Source of the DNA: Balneolales bacterium
GTDB lineage: Bacteria; Bacteroidota; Rhodothermia; Balneolales; Natronogracilivirgulaceae
Direction of reading: 5' to 3'
DNA: 44,421 bases
NCBI GenBank assembly: GCA_007128855.1
Contig: SKWQ01000088.1
Location: 1-44,421 of the forward strand
Shown here: piece after piece, positions 1-9,554 of the stretch
How the letters are laid out: each line of letters begins with the position of its first letter
Position numbering within the stretch: the stretch's first letter is position 1
Translations under genes and position numbers: made by a program
Notes under the pieces: generated by a model
Databases searched by the model: none
Told to the model about the DNA's origin: nothing
What the model saw: only the letters and a program-made list of their open reading frames with translations

Positions 1-1070
1 ATCTGGTGTGGCGGGAAATAGTCATATTCAATGGCATATCCGGGACGTATCATGACTACTTCTTCAAAACCCGGTATGGTCCTAAGCGATTGATACTGTA
101 TATCTTCCGGCAAACTGGTGGAGTAGCCGTTCAGGTACATTTCATACGTATTGCGCCCCTCCGGTTCCAGGAAAAGCTGGTGTCGGTCGCGTTCAGCGAA
201 GCGATGTATCTTATCTTCAATGGACGGACAGTATCTTGGACCGGTCGACTTGATGCGCCCGTTGAACATGGGGCTTCGATCGAAACCGGTTCGCAGCACG
301 TCATGAACTTCGGGAGTGGTGTAGGCGATCCAGCAGGTCAATTGCTCTTCCACCCCCGGCAGGGTATCTGTCATGAAGGAAAAAGGTGTTGGTTTCTCAT
401 CGCCGTACTGGATTTCAAGTTTGTCATAATTGACAGTCCTGCCATCAAGGCGAGGCGGGGTACCTGTTTTCAGTCGTCCGGATTGAAAGCCGAGTTGTTC
501 AAGACACGCAGTGATGCCCGTAGCTGCACGCTCACCGGAACGTCCGCCTCCAAAATTCTTTTCTCCAATATGGATAAGTCCGTTTAAAAAAGTTCCATTA
601 GTGAGTATAACCGATTTGCAATGGATAATCTGGCCGCTTTGGGTTTCAATGCCGGTCACTTTTTGGTTCTTTGTGACGATGCCCGTAACGCTGTCCTGAC
701 GCAAATGGAGGGTCGGGATTTGTTCAAGATCCTCCCGAACATGCTGGGCGTAAAGCATCCGGTCGCTTTGCGCTCTCGGACTCCACATGGCCGGACCCTT
801 GCTCCTGTTGAGCATTCGGAACTGAACTCCGCTCGAGTCAGCTACCCGTCCCATAATCCCGCCAAGGGCATCGATTTCACGAACCAGCTGGCCTTTGGCA
901 ACACCGCCAATGGCAGGGTTGCAGGACATCTGGGCAATGGCATTGAGATTCATGGAAATGAGCAGGGTATGACAGCCCATCCTGGCGGCAGCAGCAGCAG
1001 CTTCGCTACCTGCGTGACCGCCACCGACTACAATTACATCATATTCAGAGTGAGAAAGAGGCACTGTCAT
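1..1070 (-). CDS. mnmG: tRNA uridine-5-carboxymethylaminomethyl(34) synthesis protein MnmG (GidA), N-terminal part; continues beyond window start
   Basis: Reverse complement from ATG at 1070 reads MTVPLSHSEYDVIVVGGGHAGSEAAAAAARMGCHTLLISMNLNAIAQMSCNPAIGGVAKGQLVREIDALGG, the MnmG FAD-binding signature. Absent from the ORF track because it has no stop inside the window. Confidence 0.97.
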   Translation of the reverse strand, partial: MTVPLSHSEYDVIVVGGGHAGSEAAAAAARMGCHTLLISMNLNAIAQMSCNPAIGGVAKGQLVREIDALGGIMGRVADSSGVQFRMLNRSKGPAMWSPRAQSDRMLYAQHVREDLEQIPTLHLRQDSVTGIVTKNQKVTGIETQSGQIIHCKSVILTNGTFLNGLIHIGEKNFGGGRSGERAATGITACLEQLGFQSGRLKTGTPPRLDGRTVNYDKLEIQYGDEKPTPFSFMTDTLPGVEEQLTCWIAYTTPEVHDVLRTGFDRSPMFNGRIKSTGPRYCPSIEDKIHRFAERDRHQLFLEPEGRNTYEMYLNGYSTSLPEDIQYQSLRTIPGFEEVVMIRPGYAIEYDYFPPHQ

Positions 1071-1269
1071 GTTATGAAGAGACGTTTATAAGCTAAAATA
1101 CACCTTTTAAACCATTGTTAACATATCACTTATGCAATTCAATAAAACGAGTGAATTTATCCCGTGATTCTGTTCGCTGGTTACTGATCAACGGTGTCAT
1201 GAGAGTCAGGGGAGGGATTGCCCATGAAGTCTGTAATCCGTGAGTGAAGTTCGGATAATAAACACAGAT

Positions 1270-1313
1270 AAAAAAAAAGCGTAACCAATTGCATCACAAT
1301 TGACTACGCTTTT
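1270..1313 (-). terminator. Rho-independent terminator downstream of tRNA-Asp
   Basis: Minus strand AAAAGCGTAGTCAATTGTGATGCAATTGGTTACGCTTTTTTTT: arms AAAAGCGTA/TACGCTTTT and CAATTG/CAATTG followed by a T-run. Confidence 0.9.
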
Positions 1314-1314
1314 G

Positions 1315-1388
1315 CGATCCGGATGGGACTCGAACCCACGACCTCCTGCGTGACAGGCAGGCGTTCTAACCAACTGAACTACCGGACC
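1315..1388 (-). tRNA. tRNA-Asp (anticodon GTC), CCA not encoded
   Basis: Minus strand GGTCCGGTAGTTCAGTTGGTTAGAACGCCTGCCTGTCACGCAGGAGGTCGTGGGTTCGAGTCCCATCCGGATCG: 7-bp acceptor stem, CCTGTCACGCAGG anticodon arm, GTTCGAGTC T-loop. Confidence 0.97.
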
Positions 1389-1540
1389 AAGGATCATAAA
1401 TATAAGAACAATCTCTATACAGAGTCAATGATTGACTGAAAATTTTGTCATTCGACTTTCACTGTAACCGGGAAGAGGCGTTCCTATAACGTCAGTGATG
1501 GCAACGCCTGCAATTCCAAATTATTTAAAACAGGGAATGT

Positions 1541-2107
1541 TTATCCCTTCTGTTGCAGCAATCGTTTCACAGCAGCTTGCACGTTATCACCCATCGGGTT
1601 TTCACGGGTGCGAAAACGGTGTTGCAGGACTCCGTTCCTGTCCAGAAGAAATTTTTCAAAATTCCAATTGATCCCACCGGTGAAGTCCTGATTTTCAACT
1701 TCTGTAAGAAACGTGAAAAGAGGATGCTGTTCAGAACCGGTTACCTCAACTTTTGAAAACAGAGGAAAGCTTATGTTGAAATTCATTTCACAGAAATCCT
1801 TGATTTCCTCATCGGTGCCGGGCTCCTGATTCCCAAAGTCATTTGCAGGAAAACCGAGTACGAAAAATCCCTGCTCACGATAGGTATCGAACAGGTGTTG
1901 CAGATCTTCATATTGCTTTGTGAAACCGCACAGCGATGCTGTGTTGACAACCATTATTACCTTACCTTTATACTCACTCAGGGAGACTTCCTGCCCCCGG
2001 ATATCCGTTACGGTAAAATCAAAGAATGAAGTTTTATCTTCCTGTGTTCCCATATGCAATGCCATTGTTATTAAAAGTGCAATAATCGATATCATGATAT
2101 CCCTCAT
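1541..2107 (-). CDS. Glutathione peroxidase-like protein (Cys type) with hydrophobic N-terminus
   Basis: VIMVVNTASLCGFTKQYEDLQHLFDTYREQGFFVLGFPANDFGNQEPGTDEEI...INWNFEKFLLDRNG: GPx family motifs with Cys in the Sec position. Start placed at MRDIMISIIALL rather than the longer ORF start. Confidence 0.92.
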   Translation of the reverse strand: MRDIMISIIALLITMALHMGTQEDKTSFFDFTVTDIRGQEVSLSEYKGKVIMVVNTASLCGFTKQYEDLQHLFDTYREQGFFVLGFPANDFGNQEPGTDEEIKDFCEMNFNISFPLFSKVEVTGSEQHPLFTFLTEVENQDFTGGINWNFEKFLLDRNGVLQHRFRTRENPMGDNVQAAVKRLLQQKG

Positions 2108-2189
2108 TTCAAGTGCCTTAACAGTGATGACTGGTAAAAAGCCCGTTTTGAACAAATCGTTCCCTAATGTAACACCGGGCCCGATTAAA

Positions 2190-2921
2190 ATGGAAAAAAT
2201 TCTCATCCCAGTCTCCCTAATCCTGTTTCTTGCCATAATGCCGGTGACATTGCAGGCTCAGATGTTCTCGGTTGAAGAACCGGAGAGAAGGATCCGCCCT
2301 TCAAGCAACTCGGTCACGGCCGGACCGGAATTCCTTACCATGCGTCTGCGTGAAGGGGAGTCGTTTTCCGGGAGGGTCTACAATTTTACGGAGCCGGTCT
2401 ACAGGGTGCGGATAGAGTTGCCGGGAGTTGAGATTTATGGTGGATTCCGGAATCAAATCGGAGATGCGGACTCCCTGAACTACCTGAACCTGGGTGCCAA
2501 CATATCCGGCTCCCTGCAACTGGCGCGGAGCAGAAGCGCCGGTATCCTCCTTCCCATTTGGCTGACAACGGATTACACCAGAGTAAAAGAAACCGGAAAC
2601 CAGCAACCAGAAAACGAGCAGTTCCGCCAAAGTTCCGCCTCTATCGGTCTTGGGGCCGGCGCCTACGTCAATCCGGTCAGAAATATCAGAGTGCGCGCGG
2701 AGTTTGTGCCCCAAATCGGATTCACGCTAAGTTCCATGGGAAGCGACTCCGGACAGCTTGCATCGTTGAACGGACGGCTCAAGTTTCATGTGGACCAGAT
2801 CTTCGGGCGATATGGTCTTGTGGCCTCATATAATTACACCTGGCGAAGATACTCGGGAACCGATGACCGCTTCCACTACGACCTGGAAGGGCACCATGTC
2901 GGCCTTGGAATAACTTTCTAA
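2190..2921 (+). CDS. Secreted/outer-membrane beta-barrel-like protein
   Basis: ATG at 2190: MEKILIPVSLILFLAIMPVTLQAQ signal peptide; alternating-hydrophobicity C-terminal half ending HHVGLGITF. Confidence 0.75.
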   Translation: MEKILIPVSLILFLAIMPVTLQAQMFSVEEPERRIRPSSNSVTAGPEFLTMRLREGESFSGRVYNFTEPVYRVRIELPGVEIYGGFRNQIGDADSLNYLNLGANISGSLQLARSRSAGILLPIWLTTDYTRVKETGNQQPENEQFRQSSASIGLGAGAYVNPVRNIRVRAEFVPQIGFTLSSMGSDSGQLASLNGRLKFHVDQIFGRYGLVASYNYTWRRYSGTDDRFHYDLEGHHVGLGITF

Positions 2922-2990
2922 TCGGGATGCCATTTGTAACGCCATATGCTATTTTAAAGGCAGATTAATGGAATCAGGAAAAACTGCGGC

Positions 2991-3272
2991 ATGAAGACGG
3001 ATAGATTTTTATCGGAGCTCGAAAAGATCGTGGAGGATCTTGGATACACCTTGCGAAGGGAAAAGGGCAGCTTCAGGGGTGGCTTCTGTGTGCTGGAGGG
3101 TGATAAAATCGTGATGATCAACAAAATGTATCCAACCGAGGTCCATGTGGGACAAATTGTGCGATTTCTGAAACATCAGAATCTGGACGACCGTTACCTT
3201 AAACCCGCTGTTCGCAAAGAACTGGAGGAATGGCTTGACCGGATAGACAAGCAGGAGCGGGCAACCCAATGA
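2991..3272 (+). CDS. Small conserved-looking hypothetical protein (93 aa)
   Basis: Complete ORF with ATGA overlap onto the following MBL-fold gene; no family recognised. Confidence 0.75.
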   Translation: MKTDRFLSELEKIVEDLGYTLRREKGSFRGGFCVLEGDKIVMINKMYPTEVHVGQIVRFLKHQNLDDRYLKPAVRKELEEWLDRIDKQERATQ

Positions 3273-4027
3273 AACTGACTTTTTTAGGTACCGGGACCTC
3301 CATGGGCGTGCCGGTTGCGGGCGGGTTCGGCCCGAAATATGCAGGAGGGGATCCCCGCAACCAGCGTTACCGGTGTTCGGCATGGATCCGTACCCGGGAG
3401 CGCTCCCTGGTCATAGATACAGGTCCGGAATTCCGGCTTCAGACACTTCGTGCCGGTATCCGCCACATCGATGCGCTTATGCTCACGCATGAGCACACTG
3501 ACCATATTACCGGATTGGATGATCTGAGGTCATATAATTACGCACAGAAAGCCCCCATCCCCGTTTACACCAGTAAAAAGACCGAGGAGGCGATCCGCCA
3601 CCGGTTTCATTACATGTTTCCACCTAATAAAACACCGGGATCGGTCGACCTTGATTTCAGGCCGTTTACAGATGCAGTGCATGAGGGGGATTGCACGATC
3701 ATCCCATTGCCGGTTATGCACGGTAAAATGGAGGTTATGGGATTCCGGATCAACGACATCTCATATATCACGGATGTCAATCACATTCCCGACAAAACGG
3801 CGGAAAAAATCCATGGCTCAAAAATACTGGTCATGAGCGGATTGCGCTGGTCGCCCCCACACCCTACCCACTATACCATTCCTCAGGCAATCGAAGTATC
3901 AGAAAAACTCGGCGTTCAGCAGACATACCTCATCCACATGTCACCGTTCGTGGATCATCAGGATGTATCAAAAAGACTGCCATCTCGTGTGAAACTGGCC
4001 TTTGATCAGCTGGAGGTATCGGTCTGA
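3269..4027 (+). CDS. MBL-fold metallo-hydrolase, PhnP-like
   Basis: MKLTFLGTGTSMGVP, LMLTHEHTDHITGLDDLR, LPVMHGKMEVMGFRI, YITDVNHIP: metallo-beta-lactamase fold motifs. Confidence 0.93.
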   Translation: MKLTFLGTGTSMGVPVAGGFGPKYAGGDPRNQRYRCSAWIRTRERSLVIDTGPEFRLQTLRAGIRHIDALMLTHEHTDHITGLDDLRSYNYAQKAPIPVYTSKKTEEAIRHRFHYMFPPNKTPGSVDLDFRPFTDAVHEGDCTIIPLPVMHGKMEVMGFRINDISYITDVNHIPDKTAEKIHGSKILVMSGLRWSPPHPTHYTIPQAIEVSEKLGVQQTYLIHMSPFVDHQDVSKRLPSRVKLAFDQLEVSV

Positions 4028-4031
4028 TGCC

Positions 4032-4139
4032 TGTGCAATCCGGGACTACGACACTCGCCGCATCCACCAGACCCAAGTGTAAGGATGGAGATCAAGCCCT
4101 TGTCTTGAGGATTCAATGCAAACAGCGCCCGGTTGCACA
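4032..4139. repeat. Imperfect inverted repeat spanning the convergent intergenic gap
   Basis: TGTGCAATCCGGG (4032-4044) versus CCCGGTTGCACA (4128-4139): 12 paired bases with one bulged T. Confidence 0.6.
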
Positions 4140-5237
4140 TCAGCGATAACTGCGGAAATCATCTCCTTTCAACTGATCGTAGACCTCTTTGACGTGCTGG
4201 GACTCATCCAGCTTGCATATCAAAAGAGCGTCTTTGGTTTCGATGACGCCGATACCCTGAAGCCCGACAAGCGTAATCAGTCTTGGGCTCTGTGAGTCGA
4301 CATAGCAATTCTGTGACTGGACGACGAGTGCGTTTCCGGATTGAAGGATATTTCCGGTATCATCAGACTCTTCGCTTTGCAGTTCGTAGATAGCCATCCA
4401 GCTTCCAAGGTCGCTCCATTCAAAGTGGGAGGGCACGACAACGACATTTCCCGATTTTTCCATGATGCCATAGTCGATGGAAACGGAAAAAGAGGCTGAG
4501 TAGACCGATTCAAGCGTTTCCTGACGCATGACCCCTTTGTTTTTTTTGAGGTCATCGGAAAAAACCTGCACCTGGTGGTGGAGCACGGGAAGGTGTTCCT
4601 CGATCTCGTTCAGGATGGCCTGTGTTTTCCAGATGAACATTCCACTGTTCCACAGGAAATCACCGGACTGAAGGAATTTGAGTGCTGTCTGGACATCCGG
4701 CTTCTCGGCGAAAGTTTTGACGGGATAGGCGATGTCGTCACCGGACGTGACCTGCTGCTCGTCGTTGAACTGGATGTAACCGTAGCCGGTTTCAGGCCGG
4801 GTGGGGGTGATGCCAATCGTGACCAGCTTCCCGTCATTCTCCGTCAGCCGCACACAGGTTTCGAGATCCCGCAAAAAGGCATCATCGTTCCGGATAAAGT
4901 GGTCTGACGGGAGCACGATCATCGTAGAGTCCGGGTCACGATGATGGAGCAGGGCCGATGCAAAGCCGATGCAGGGTGCCGTGTTCCTGGCCACGGGTTC
5001 ACCAATGATGTTCTCAACGGGCAGGTCGGGAACCTGTTCCCGGACAAGGGAAATATAGTCGGAATTGGTGCTCACCAGGATGCGTTCCGGCGGAATGATG
5101 GGACGTATGCGATCGATGGTCTTCTGAAGAAGGGTTTTCTCTTCGAAAAAAGTGAGGAACTGTTTTGGGCGGGCAATCCTGCTTTTGGGCCAGAAACGGG
5201 ATCCGATGCCCCCGGCCATGATCAGTGCATACACCAT
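4140..5237 (-). CDS. manC: Mannose-1-phosphate guanylyltransferase
   Basis: MVYALIMAGGIGSRFWPKSRIARPKQFL nucleotidyltransferase signature; FAEKPD and GDFLWNSGMFIW motifs. Confidence 0.94.
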   Translation of the reverse strand: MVYALIMAGGIGSRFWPKSRIARPKQFLTFFEEKTLLQKTIDRIRPIIPPERILVSTNSDYISLVREQVPDLPVENIIGEPVARNTAPCIGFASALLHHRDPDSTMIVLPSDHFIRNDDAFLRDLETCVRLTENDGKLVTIGITPTRPETGYGYIQFNDEQQVTSGDDIAYPVKTFAEKPDVQTALKFLQSGDFLWNSGMFIWKTQAILNEIEEHLPVLHHQVQVFSDDLKKNKGVMRQETLESVYSASFSVSIDYGIMEKSGNVVVVPSHFEWSDLGSWMAIYELQSEESDDTGNILQSGNALVVQSQNCYVDSQSPRLITLVGLQGIGVIETKDALLICKLDESQHVKEVYDQLKGDDFRSYR

Positions 5238-5304
5238 GTCGTTAACTCCTGATAGTTGGTATTCGGATTTTTGTGGATATCCTGCAAGTTACCAAAAACC
5301 GAAG

Positions 5305-6387
5305 CTAAGCAGAAATAAGATCTGCGTGGTGATCGGCGCTTCTGAGGGTAAAACGGAAAACGGAGCCCTGTCCGGGTTTGCTTTCGATCTCAAGCTGCTC
5401 CTTGTGGGATTCGAGGATGTGTTTTACGATAGAGAGCCCAAGACCCGTACCGCCCTGTTCACGTGACCGAGACTTATCCACCCTGAAAAAACGCTCCGTT
5501 ACTCTCTTTATGTCCTCCGCTTCGATGCCAATTCCGGTATCCCGGATGCTGACGGTGATCTTCGAGCGATCGGCGCCCGAAAAACGGGTGCTGACGTACA
5601 CCCTGCCATCCGTCTTGTTGTACTTTATGGCATTCTCGATGAGATTGACAAGGACCTGGCGGATCTGGTTGCGGTCAACGAGGGCAAAGGCGTTGGTCTC
5701 CTTCTCCTCAAAGATGATCCTGACATTACGCTGTTCGGCTTTATACTGCAAGGAGTCGATGACATCGTGGATGATGTTGTTCAGCGGTATGACGGAGAAC
5801 TCCGGTTTCAGCTCACCGGTCTCCAGGCGCGAAATTTCCATGAGGTCATTCGTCAGTATGATGAGCCGGTTGACGTTCTTCATGGCCTTGGTAAGGAACA
5901 GCTGGTTGACCTCGGGGTCATCAAGCGCACCGTCAAGCAACGTCTCGAGATAGCCCTGGACGGAAAAAATGGGCGTTTTCAGCTCGTGGGAAATATCACC
6001 TATAAACTCTTTGCGATAGTTTTCGGTCTCATCCATTTTCCGGAACTCCAGGGAAATCATTTCCCTGCTCCACTCGGCGTCGCGTAGCAACGCCTCCACT
6101 TCATCGGCAGCCTTTTTTTGTGGTGTGCGGGCGTTCTGGTTGTAGCGGTAAGGCATGCGCTGAATAATGGATCGTATCTGCTCCAGCCGGCGTCCCAGCA
6201 AAAGCCTTGCGTAGTAATAGACAGTCCCGAAAACGCAACTGCCGGCAGCGAATCCCAACAGGAAGGTATACCAGGAATTGCCGGTCCATGCAAAGATGAT
6301 GAGTGCAACCATCAGGCCGGATATCAGTCCTGGCGGCAAAGCCAGGCGGATGCCTGTCCGGAAATAGCGACTGGATTCCATTTTCAT
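5305..6387 (-). CDS. phoR: Membrane sensor histidine kinase, PhoR-like
   Basis: Two N-terminal TM segments; H-box FIGDISHELKTPIFSVQGYLETL; N, G1 and G2 boxes NLIENAIKYN, DTGIGIEAEDI, GGTGLGLSIVKHI. Confidence 0.92.
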   Translation of the reverse strand: MKMESSRYFRTGIRLALPPGLISGLMVALIIFAWTGNSWYTFLLGFAAGSCVFGTVYYYARLLLGRRLEQIRSIIQRMPYRYNQNARTPQKKAADEVEALLRDAEWSREMISLEFRKMDETENYRKEFIGDISHELKTPIFSVQGYLETLLDGALDDPEVNQLFLTKAMKNVNRLIILTNDLMEISRLETGELKPEFSVIPLNNIIHDVIDSLQYKAEQRNVRIIFEEKETNAFALVDRNQIRQVLVNLIENAIKYNKTDGRVYVSTRFSGADRSKITVSIRDTGIGIEAEDIKRVTERFFRVDKSRSREQGGTGLGLSIVKHILESHKEQLEIESKPGQGSVFRFTLRSADHHADLISA

Positions 6388-7067
6388 GGTTTTTTGAAGC
6401 GGTAGCCAACGCCCTTTACTGTTTCGATGAGACTGTCACCCAGTTTTTCCCGAATCTTACGGACATGGACATCCACAGTGCGATCGATCACGTAAATGTT
6501 GGCGCCCCACACTTCGTTGAGGAGCACCTGCCTGCTGAGCACCTTGCCGGCATGGCTGGCCAGAAGAAAAAGCACTTCAAACTCCTTTCTCGGAAGCCTG
6601 ATCTCATGATTGTTCTTGAGTACGACATACCTGTCCCGGTCAATGGTGAGGTTTTCGAAGATGATATTGTTCTTCACCTGATCAGCGGGTTCGCGCACCC
6701 GCCGCAGCACCGCCTTGATGCGGGACATCAATTTCGATATGCTTATCGGCTTGGTCAGGTAGTCATCGGCACCCTGTTCAAGTCCGCGCACCTCCGATTG
6801 CTCGTCGCTTCGGGCAGTCAGGAAAATAACGGGGATATCCTTGAGGTCCGGTTCCAGCTTCAGGTTCTGGCACACCTGGTGTCCGTCCATCCGCGGCATC
6901 ATGATATCCAAAAGGATGAGTGCGGGACGGTGGGCTTTTGCAAGCTGGATGCCGTCACGGCCATTGTCGGATGTGAGCACATCATAACCCTGTTTGATCA
7001 GATTGTACTCTACAAGATCCAGGATGTCATGTTCATCATCGACTACAAGTATGACTGGCTTGGTCAA
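6384..7067 (-). CDS. phoB: OmpR/PhoB-family response regulator
   Basis: ILVVDDEHDILDLVEYNL, LILLDIMMPRMDG, LTKPISISKL and C-terminal winged helix VDVHVRKIREKLGDSLIETVKGVGYRF; 4-nt overlap with phoR. Confidence 0.93.
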   Translation of the reverse strand: MTKPVILVVDDEHDILDLVEYNLIKQGYDVLTSDNGRDGIQLAKAHRPALILLDIMMPRMDGHQVCQNLKLEPDLKDIPVIFLTARSDEQSEVRGLEQGADDYLTKPISISKLMSRIKAVLRRVREPADQVKNNIIFENLTIDRDRYVVLKNNHEIRLPRKEFEVLFLLASHAGKVLSRQVLLNEVWGANIYVIDRTVDVHVRKIREKLGDSLIETVKGVGYRFKKP

Positions 7068-7160
7068 ATCGTGCGCGGAATGGGTTTGATTGGTTGTTTC
7101 AACAAGTTACATACTCCCTGAAATGAATAAAAACGGCACAGGTTAAGAAATTGTTACCAA

Positions 7161-7745
7161 TCAGAGGTGTTTCAGGGCCTTTTTTAACAATTCGGAAACG
7201 TTGCCTGCATCCCCGTCGGGTCCAAGTGCGGTGCGGACGGCCTGTTGTGCCTGTGCCCGCTGATACCCCAACGCCTCGAGGGCGGAAATGGTTTCGTTCT
7301 GCACCGTTCCGGATCCGCTTCCAACCTCTTCAGGTGCGACAATATCACCCAGCTTGTCCCGAAGCTCGAGCACAATGCGCTCAGCCGACTTTTTGCCTAT
7401 GCCCGGGCTCCGTGCGATAAGCCCGGCGTTCTGATTGACAATGGCACTCACGATCTGTCGCGGGGGCATGGCAGACAACAGGGCGAGGGCGAGCCGGGGC
7501 CCAATGCTCTTGACCGTGATCAGCATCTCAAACAGATTGCGCTCCTCGGTGGAAGCAAACCCGAAGAGCTGCTGGTCGCTGTCGGATATGTGATGGTGGA
7601 TGTGCAGGGTGCAGGATGCGCCTGAAGCGGGAATCCGTTCGAAGGTGTGGTTGGATATGCGCACCTGATATCCGATCCCACCGACATCGAGGATCACGGA
7701 TCCCAGCTGTCTGGTGAATATGGTTCCTTTAAGGTAGGCAATCAT
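7161..7745 (-). CDS. ruvA: Holliday junction branch migration protein RuvA
   Basis: MIAYLKGTIFTRQLGSVILDVGGIGYQVRIS, HhH motifs and C-terminal UBA-like domain. Confidence 0.96.
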   Translation of the reverse strand: MIAYLKGTIFTRQLGSVILDVGGIGYQVRISNHTFERIPASGASCTLHIHHHISDSDQQLFGFASTEERNLFEMLITVKSIGPRLALALLSAMPPRQIVSAIVNQNAGLIARSPGIGKKSAERIVLELRDKLGDIVAPEEVGSGSGTVQNETISALEALGYQRAQAQQAVRTALGPDGDAGNVSELLKKALKHL

Positions 7746-7810
7746 GTGTGGAAGCTGGCTGTCTTATGAAGGGAAACCCCGATGGGATTGATAGTGAATG
7801 GGCGGCAAAG

Positions 7811-8392
7811 TTAGCGGACCCGGTCCGGGTTGTTATCGACAAAAGCGCTCCAGGTGTTCTTCCGGCGGCCGGTAGACCGGTTCGCGGCATTGTTCATTCC
7901 GGGGGCATTGGCCGGATCCTGCAGTTTTTGAAAATGACACCAGGCCACGGCCAGGGCATCGGAAGCGTCGCTGGAAAGGGACTCCTGCGGGATCCGGATC
8001 AGCTTGTGCAACATGTAGGCCACCTGGTCCTTTCGCGCATTTCCTGTTCCGGTGATGGCTTTCTTTACAGCTTTAGGATAGTACTCGAACAGGGGGATTT
8101 CCTTGTGCAGTACGGACATGATGATGGCCGCCTGCGCGCGGCCGAGCTTCAGCATGGCCGACGGGTCCTTGCCGTAAACAGGGGTCTCGATGGCGCAGCA
8201 ATCCGGCCGATACTCGGCTATCAAAGCAGCAACCTCCGTGTAGAGCACCCGAAGGCGGTCAAAGCCATCATCCATGCCGGTCAACCGGATTACATCACAG
8301 CATAGTGCTTCAAAATGCCGGTCTCTGTGCTCCAGGACGGCAAATCCGGTTATCCGGGAGCCGGGGTCGATACCCAGAATCCGTGTGTTCAT
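7811..8392 (-). CDS. ruvC: Crossover junction endodeoxyribonuclease RuvC
   Basis: RILGIDPGSRITGFAVLE, AIETPVYGKDPSAMLKLGRAQA, YYPKAVKKAITGTGNARKDQV. Confidence 0.96.
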   Translation of the reverse strand: MNTRILGIDPGSRITGFAVLEHRDRHFEALCCDVIRLTGMDDGFDRLRVLYTEVAALIAEYRPDCCAIETPVYGKDPSAMLKLGRAQAAIIMSVLHKEIPLFEYYPKAVKKAITGTGNARKDQVAYMLHKLIRIPQESLSSDASDALAVAWCHFQKLQDPANAPGMNNAANRSTGRRKNTWSAFVDNNPDRVR

Positions 8393-8471
8393 CGCGTGGG
8401 GTCCAAAATATCATTGTCCATACACCATCGGCACGGGCAGCCGGGCCGGCACAGTTGCAGCCCGCTTCCAT

Positions 8472-9311
8472 CTATTGCTTTTTGGCTGCATTCAGCTCCG
8501 CCAGCTCAAAGATCAACTCCTCGCTGATGCCATTTGTGGAGAATCCGCCGTCATGGAACAGGTTCTGCATGGTAACCTTGCGGCTGAGGTCGGAAAAGAG
8601 AGTGACGCAGTAGTCGGCGCATTCATCGGCCGTAGGGTTTCCGAGCGGCGAGAGTTTTTCCGCAAAATCATACATGGCGTCAAATCCGCCGATGCCTGAA
8701 CCGGCAGAGGTTTTCGTCGGCCCCTGCGACACGGTATTGACACGGATGCCCCGCTTTCCAAGCCGGCTTCCAAAGTTCCTGGCGATGCTTTCAAGCAACG
8801 CTTTGGCATCGTTCATGTCGGAATATTTCGAGAAAACCCGCTGTGCACCGATGTAGGAGAGGGCGACGATACTCGCCCCGTCGTTAAGGGCCTCTTTCTC
8901 CACGCTTGCCTGCAGTACTTTGTGCAGGGAAATCGCGGAAATTTCAAGGGTTTGCTGCATCAGCTTGTAATTCAGCTGGGAGTACTCATTGCCCTTGCGG
9001 ATATTGGGGGACATTCCGACGGCATGAAGGATAAAATCGAGCTTCCCGTTTTTTTCGACGGCAGCATCGATAAGCTTAGCCACCTGCTTGTAATCCGAAA
9101 CATCACAGGAAACGACCTGGGAACCGGTCTCTTCGGCCAGCTGGTCCAACGCTCCGAAACGGATGGCGATGGGGGCATTGGTCAGTGTGAAGGAAGCACC
9201 TTCACGTTTGCATGCAAGGGCGACGCGCCAGGCGATGCTGCGTTCATCCAGTGCCCCGAAAATCAGGCCTTTTTTCCCCTTGAGTAGCTGGTAGCTGGTA
9301 TTCTGAGTCAT
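8472..9311 (-). CDS. fabI: Enoyl-[acyl-carrier-protein] reductase [NADH]
   Basis: GLIFGALDERSIAWRVA, Y-x6-K (YSDMNDAK), IRVNTVSQGPTKTSAGSGIGGFDAM, VTMQNLFHDGGFSTNG. Confidence 0.95.
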   Translation of the reverse strand: MTQNTSYQLLKGKKGLIFGALDERSIAWRVALACKREGASFTLTNAPIAIRFGALDQLAEETGSQVVSCDVSDYKQVAKLIDAAVEKNGKLDFILHAVGMSPNIRKGNEYSQLNYKLMQQTLEISAISLHKVLQASVEKEALNDGASIVALSYIGAQRVFSKYSDMNDAKALLESIARNFGSRLGKRGIRVNTVSQGPTKTSAGSGIGGFDAMYDFAEKLSPLGNPTADECADYCVTLFSDLSRKVTMQNLFHDGGFSTNGISEELIFELAELNAAKKQ

Positions 9312-9554
9312 ACGGTAATCCTGTTTTTACTGTCGATACAAGTTGCAATGCTCCTAAAGTAGCTAAAATGAAAACCTGTAACAAACACCAACAGACGCGC
9401 TTGCGCAAATCAGGGCCATCAAACCCGGAAAAGAGGCTTGAAGGGGAAATAATTATTGATTCCTGTTAATGTTTTACATATTTTTCCTGACTTTGCAAAT
9501 CAATTCTCAAAATCACCCCTGACACAAGGGGTTGAGCAATGTATCTCTTAGACT

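Noticed and set aside
6-1091. Plus-strand ORFs at the window start
   Set aside because: Antisense to mnmG, which is recognisable on the minus strand.
5262-5303. Imperfect hairpin TTCGGaTTTTTGtGG / CCAAAAACCGAA between phoR and manC as terminator
   Set aside because: Bulged stem with no downstream T-run in the minus direction; too weak to call.
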